Source: Chloroflexota bacterium
Lineage (GTDB): Bacteria; Chloroflexota; Dehalococcoidia; Tepidiformales; Tepidiformaceae
Length of the DNA: 10,308 nucleotides
Reading direction: 5' to 3'
NCBI GenBank assembly: GCA_963169135.1
Contig: CAUJEQ010000181.1
Location: 1 to 10,308 of the forward strand
Shown piece after piece: positions 8,026 to 10,308 of this stretch (the first letter of the stretch is position 1; each line of letters starts with the position of its first letter). The position numbers and the translations under genes were made by a program. Below the pieces are notes generated by a model. The model made no database searches, was not told the DNA's origin, and saw only the letters and a program-made list of their open reading frames with translations.

Positions 8026-8937
8026 TTAGCGGGAGCCGCGAAGGCGCGGGTCGAGCACGTCTCGCAGTGCATCGCCAAGCATGTTGAACGAGTACACCGT
8101 GAAGAAGATGACCAGGCCCGGGAAGATGGCCAGGTGGGGGAACTGCACGAGCCGTTCGCGGGCCTCGTTCAGCATCCGGCCCCAGGAGGCCGTTGGGGGC
8201 TGCACGCCGTAGCCGAGGAAGGCGAGCGACGATTCCACCAGCACCGCGCTACCCACCTGGATCGATGCGCCGATGATGAGGATCGGGAACACGTTCGGGG
8301 CGACGTGCCGGAAGATGATCCGCATGTCGCTGGCGCCGATGACGCGGGCCGCCTCCACGTACTGGTTTTGTTTGGCCGAGATGGATGCGCCCCGGATAAC
8401 CCGGGACGAACTGAGCGCGATCAGGGAGCCGACGGCCAGGACGATCCGCATGTTGACGGGGATCTGTTGGAGGCTCGTCACCACCAGGATGATGAAGATG
8501 AGGCCCGGGAGGGCGATGCCGACATCGACCAGGCGCTGGACGAGCGTGTCGAACCAGCCACCGTAGTAGCCGGAAACCACGCCCAGGATGAGGGCAATGC
8601 TCGAGCTGATGGCCACGACGCCGAAGCCGATCATGATCGAGTTCCGGGTGCCGTAGATGATGCGCGTGTAGAGGTCGCGTCCCTGCTGGTCGGTGCCGAA
8701 CCAGTGCTCGGCTGACGGGCCCTGGTAACGGTCCAACAAGATGCTCTTGTTCGGGTCGAGGGTGGTGAAAGCCTGGGGCACCAGGGCCATGGCGATGAGC
8801 ACCAGGACGATTACCGCGCCAAAGGTACCAAGGGGCTTGTGCTTGATGAAGTCGATGGTGCCGCGGCGCAGGCGCTGCAGGAACGTAACTTCGGGGCGAA
8901 GGGCATATGCTTCGAGGACTCGTGCTTCACTTGCCAT
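8026..8937 (-). CDS. ABC transporter permease, DppC/OppC type
   Basis: Inner membrane permease of a family 5 (peptide/nickel-type) ABC importer, 303 residues, normal length. The N-terminal OppC_N part has a cytoplasmic stretch, a first helix at about 36-55, and the periplasmic HWFGTDQQGRD motif (78-88) diagnostic for DppC/OppC. Then follow about five helices and the cytoplasmic coupling loop EAARVIGASDMRIIFRHVAP (195-214), which docks on the ATPase. The C-terminus ends in the family's LGDALRDVLDPRLRG. The ATG directly abuts the TAA of the DppB-type gene with no gap. No ATPase gene follows: the operon ends here, facing the hairpin at 7972-7999. The substrate is not determined by the permease sequence. 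Confidence 0.95.
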   Translation of the reverse strand: MASEARVLEAYALRPEVTFLQRLRRGTIDFIKHKPLGTFGAVIVLVLIAMALVPQAFTTLDPNKSILLDRYQGPSAEHWFGTDQQGRDLYTRIIYGTRNSIMIGFGVVAISSSIALILGVVSGYYGGWFDTLVQRLVDVGIALPGLIFIILVVTSLQQIPVNMRIVLAVGSLIALSSSRVIRGASISAKQNQYVEAARVIGASDMRIIFRHVAPNVFPILIIGASIQVGSAVLVESSLAFLGYGVQPPTASWGRMLNEARERLVQFPHLAIFPGLVIFFTVYSFNMLGDALRDVLDPRLRGSR

Positions 8938-9891
8938 TTACGAGTACCTGATCCGGGGATCGATGACGGAGTAGAGCATGTCTACCCCAAGGTTCGCGAA
9001 GACGACGACGATCGCCACGATGATATTGATCCCCTGGATGACCGGGTAATCTTTCGAGTCGATCGCGGAGATGTAGTACCGCCCCATGCCCGGGATGGAG
9101 TAGACGGACTCGATGATGACCGTGCCGCCAACGAGAACCGGCAGCTGGAGGCCCACCACGGTGACCACGGGGATGAGCGCGTTGCGCATCGCGTGGCGCA
9201 CGATGATGACGCGCTCCTTGAGGCCTTTCGACCAGGCGGTACGGATGTAGTCCTGGCGGAGCGTTTCGAGCATGGTCGAGCGGGTGAAGCGCATGACGCT
9301 CCCAGAGAGGCCGCCACCGAGGATGATCGCCGGCATGAGCATGAGCTTGATGTTGCCGACCGGGTCGTCCGTGAACTCGATGTAGGTGGCCGGAGGGACT
9401 CCCCATTTGAAGTAACGCCCGGCCATGCTGATGAGGAGGATGGCGATCCAGAAACCGGGAGCTGCGAGCAGGCCGATCGCAAAGCTCCGCCCTGCGTAGT
9501 CGGCCCACGTATCTTGCCTGACTGCTGAGATGATGCCGATGGGTATGGCGATCACGAGCGAGACGAAGATGGCCATGATGCCGAGCTGGAACGTGACCGG
9601 CATCCGGTTGCTGAGCTCACTGGTGACGGTGCGGCCGCTGATGAGCGACTTGCCCATGTCGAGCTGGACGATGTCGCCGAGCCAGCGGACGTACTGGCTG
9701 ACAATGTTTCCTTCGAGGCCGAACTCTTTTCGGATCGCCTCCTTCACTGCCGGGTCGGACGCGCCGTAATCACCGGAGATAAGGTCCACGATATCCCCGG
9801 GGACAGCCCGGACGATAACGAAGACCACGAAGGAGACGCCGAGAAGCGTCGGGACCATCAGAAGGAGGCGGCGGAGGAGGTAACGCTGCAT
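8938..9891 (-). CDS. ABC transporter permease, DppB/OppB type
   Basis: Partner permease of the DppC-type protein, 317 residues. It starts MQRYLLRRLLLMVPTLLGVS, the standard DppB N-terminal helix, then RAVPGD. A periplasmic region at 33-98 contains LDMGKSL (77-83), and about five more helices follow. The cytoplasmic EAA-type loop is DYIRTAWSKGLKE (214-226) with RHAMRNALIP to residue 241. The C-terminus ends LYSVIDPRIRYS as usual. GGAG at 9900-9903 lies eight bases ahead of the ATG. It lies 91 bp after the substrate-binding protein gene, with a hairpin between them, and abuts the next permease. Dipeptide, oligopeptide, nickel or glycoside uptake are all possible in this family. Confidence 0.95.
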   Translation of the reverse strand: MQRYLLRRLLLMVPTLLGVSFVVFVIVRAVPGDIVDLISGDYGASDPAVKEAIRKEFGLEGNIVSQYVRWLGDIVQLDMGKSLISGRTVTSELSNRMPVTFQLGIMAIFVSLVIAIPIGIISAVRQDTWADYAGRSFAIGLLAAPGFWIAILLISMAGRYFKWGVPPATYIEFTDDPVGNIKLMLMPAIILGGGLSGSVMRFTRSTMLETLRQDYIRTAWSKGLKERVIIVRHAMRNALIPVVTVVGLQLPVLVGGTVIIESVYSIPGMGRYYISAIDSKDYPVIQGINIIVAIVVVFANLGVDMLYSVIDPRIRYS

Positions 9892-9917
9892 AGGACCGGC
9901 TCCAATCGACGGAATAA

Positions 9918-9950
9918 GGGGGTGGATCCACCAGTAGCGAATCCACCCCC
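9918..9950 (-). terminator. Intercistronic hairpin between binding-protein and permease genes
   Basis: A perfect 10-bp stem (9918-9927 with 9941-9950) with a 13-base loop lies between the binding-protein stop and the DppB-type start. On the minus strand it is followed by TTATTCC, a weak U-rich run. In such operons a hairpin here usually causes partial termination or protects the upstream mRNA, giving more binding protein than permease. The left arm also lies within a 12-bp palindrome (9921-9932), so alternative folds exist. Confidence 0.55.
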
Positions 9951-9982
9951 GGGTGAGTGCGATTATGCAGGATTCGGCGGTT

Positions 9983-10308
9983 CTACGCCTTATCGAGCCA
10001 CCGGAATGGAAGAGTCTCCGTGCCGCCGCCGTACGAACCGGGGACGGTCTGGACGTCGATGTTCTTTACCCAGCCCTGGAAGCCGGTCCAGCCGGTGCCG
10101 GCGCCCGCGTTGCTCGGGATGTAGTGCATCTTCTCGGCGTTCTTGCGCTGGATCTCGTAGAAGAGTTCTTTGCGCTTCGCCGGGTCGAGCTCCCTCTGCT
10201 GCTTCGCGGCCAGGTCGGCCAGCTCGGGATCCACGATCTTCGAGTGGTTCGACGGGTTGTCCGTGAACATCCGGTTCGGGTAGCTACCGCCCTCGGGGAA
10301 CGGCGTCT
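9983..10308 (-). CDS. ABC transporter substrate-binding protein, family 5, C-terminal end (truncated by window edge)
   Basis: The frame is open from the window end to TAG at 9983-9985 and gives the last 107 residues. It reads PFPEGGSYPNRMF, then VDPELADLAAKQQRELDPAKRK and EIQRKNAEKMHYIP. This is the SBP_bac_5 C-terminal pattern: the EGG.YPNR turn, a DPELD-like helix, the D.AKR helix and the final aromatic -YIP. The protein would be secreted or lipid-anchored and capture peptides or related solutes for the permeases that follow on the same strand. The ATG at 10268-10270 is internal and is not the start. Signal peptide and most of the ligand pocket are outside the window. Confidence 0.88.
   Translation of the reverse strand, partial: TPFPEGGSYPNRMFTDNPSNHSKIVDPELADLAAKQQRELDPAKRKELFYEIQRKNAEKMHYIPSNAGAGTGWTGFQGWVKNIDVQTVPGSYGGGTETLPFRWLDKA

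Overview
The window is a GC-rich bacterial chromosome segment with tightly packed genes and strong G/C preference at third codon positions. The gene families point to an aerobic or facultative bacterium. The best guess is Chloroflexota (Tepidiformia/Thermomicrobia/Dehalococcoidia-like), with a high-GC actinobacterial relative as the alternative. This rests on an A2-type haem-copper oxidase whose subunit I has an N-terminal membrane extension, a CysM resembling the mycobacterial CysO-dependent enzyme, and GTG/TTG start codons. It is inference only; no marker gene is present. I see no mobile element, CRISPR array, tRNA or rRNA.

Layout. (1) Plus strand, 1-2311: the 3' part of a class I SAM-dependent methyltransferase, then a PLP-dependent cysteine synthase (cysM-like) whose GTG overlaps the previous stop, then a small alpha/beta hydrolase. 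(2) Minus strand, 6259 down to 2300: a compact terminal oxidase operon in the order ctaC (subunit II, CuA), ctaD (subunit I), a 67-residue subunit IV, ctaE (subunit III), and a two-helix membrane protein with a cupredoxin-like ectodomain. Its last gene ends convergently inside the 3' end of the hydrolase gene. (3) 6260-6681: a gap between the divergent oxidase operon and an MFS exporter, with one AT-rich promoter-like island and several short predicted hairpins. (4) Plus strand, 6682-7956: an MFS drug-efflux-type transporter. (5) 7972-7999: a perfect 12-bp hairpin, likely a bidirectional terminator. (6) Minus strand, 10308 down to 8026: the C-terminus of a family 5 (peptide-type) substrate-binding protein and its two DppB/DppC-type permeases. 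A second hairpin lies between the binding protein and the permeases.

How the genes work together. Subunits I-IV form an aa3-type, proton-pumping cytochrome oxidase. Haem a, haem a3, CuB and CuA ligands are all visible. Subunit I carries the YS motif of A2-type oxidases, but Ile occupies the position normally held by the K-channel Lys. Subunit II has no fused cytochrome c domain, so an external electron donor is needed. The co-transcribed cupredoxin-like membrane protein is a candidate donor or copper-handling partner, and it is the least explained gene here. The ABC genes form a peptide/oligopeptide-type importer whose ATPases are not in the window.

The most interesting points are the cupredoxin-like protein, the missing K-channel Lys in CtaD, and the CysM active-site and C-terminal features that suggest O-phosphoserine/CysO-type chemistry.
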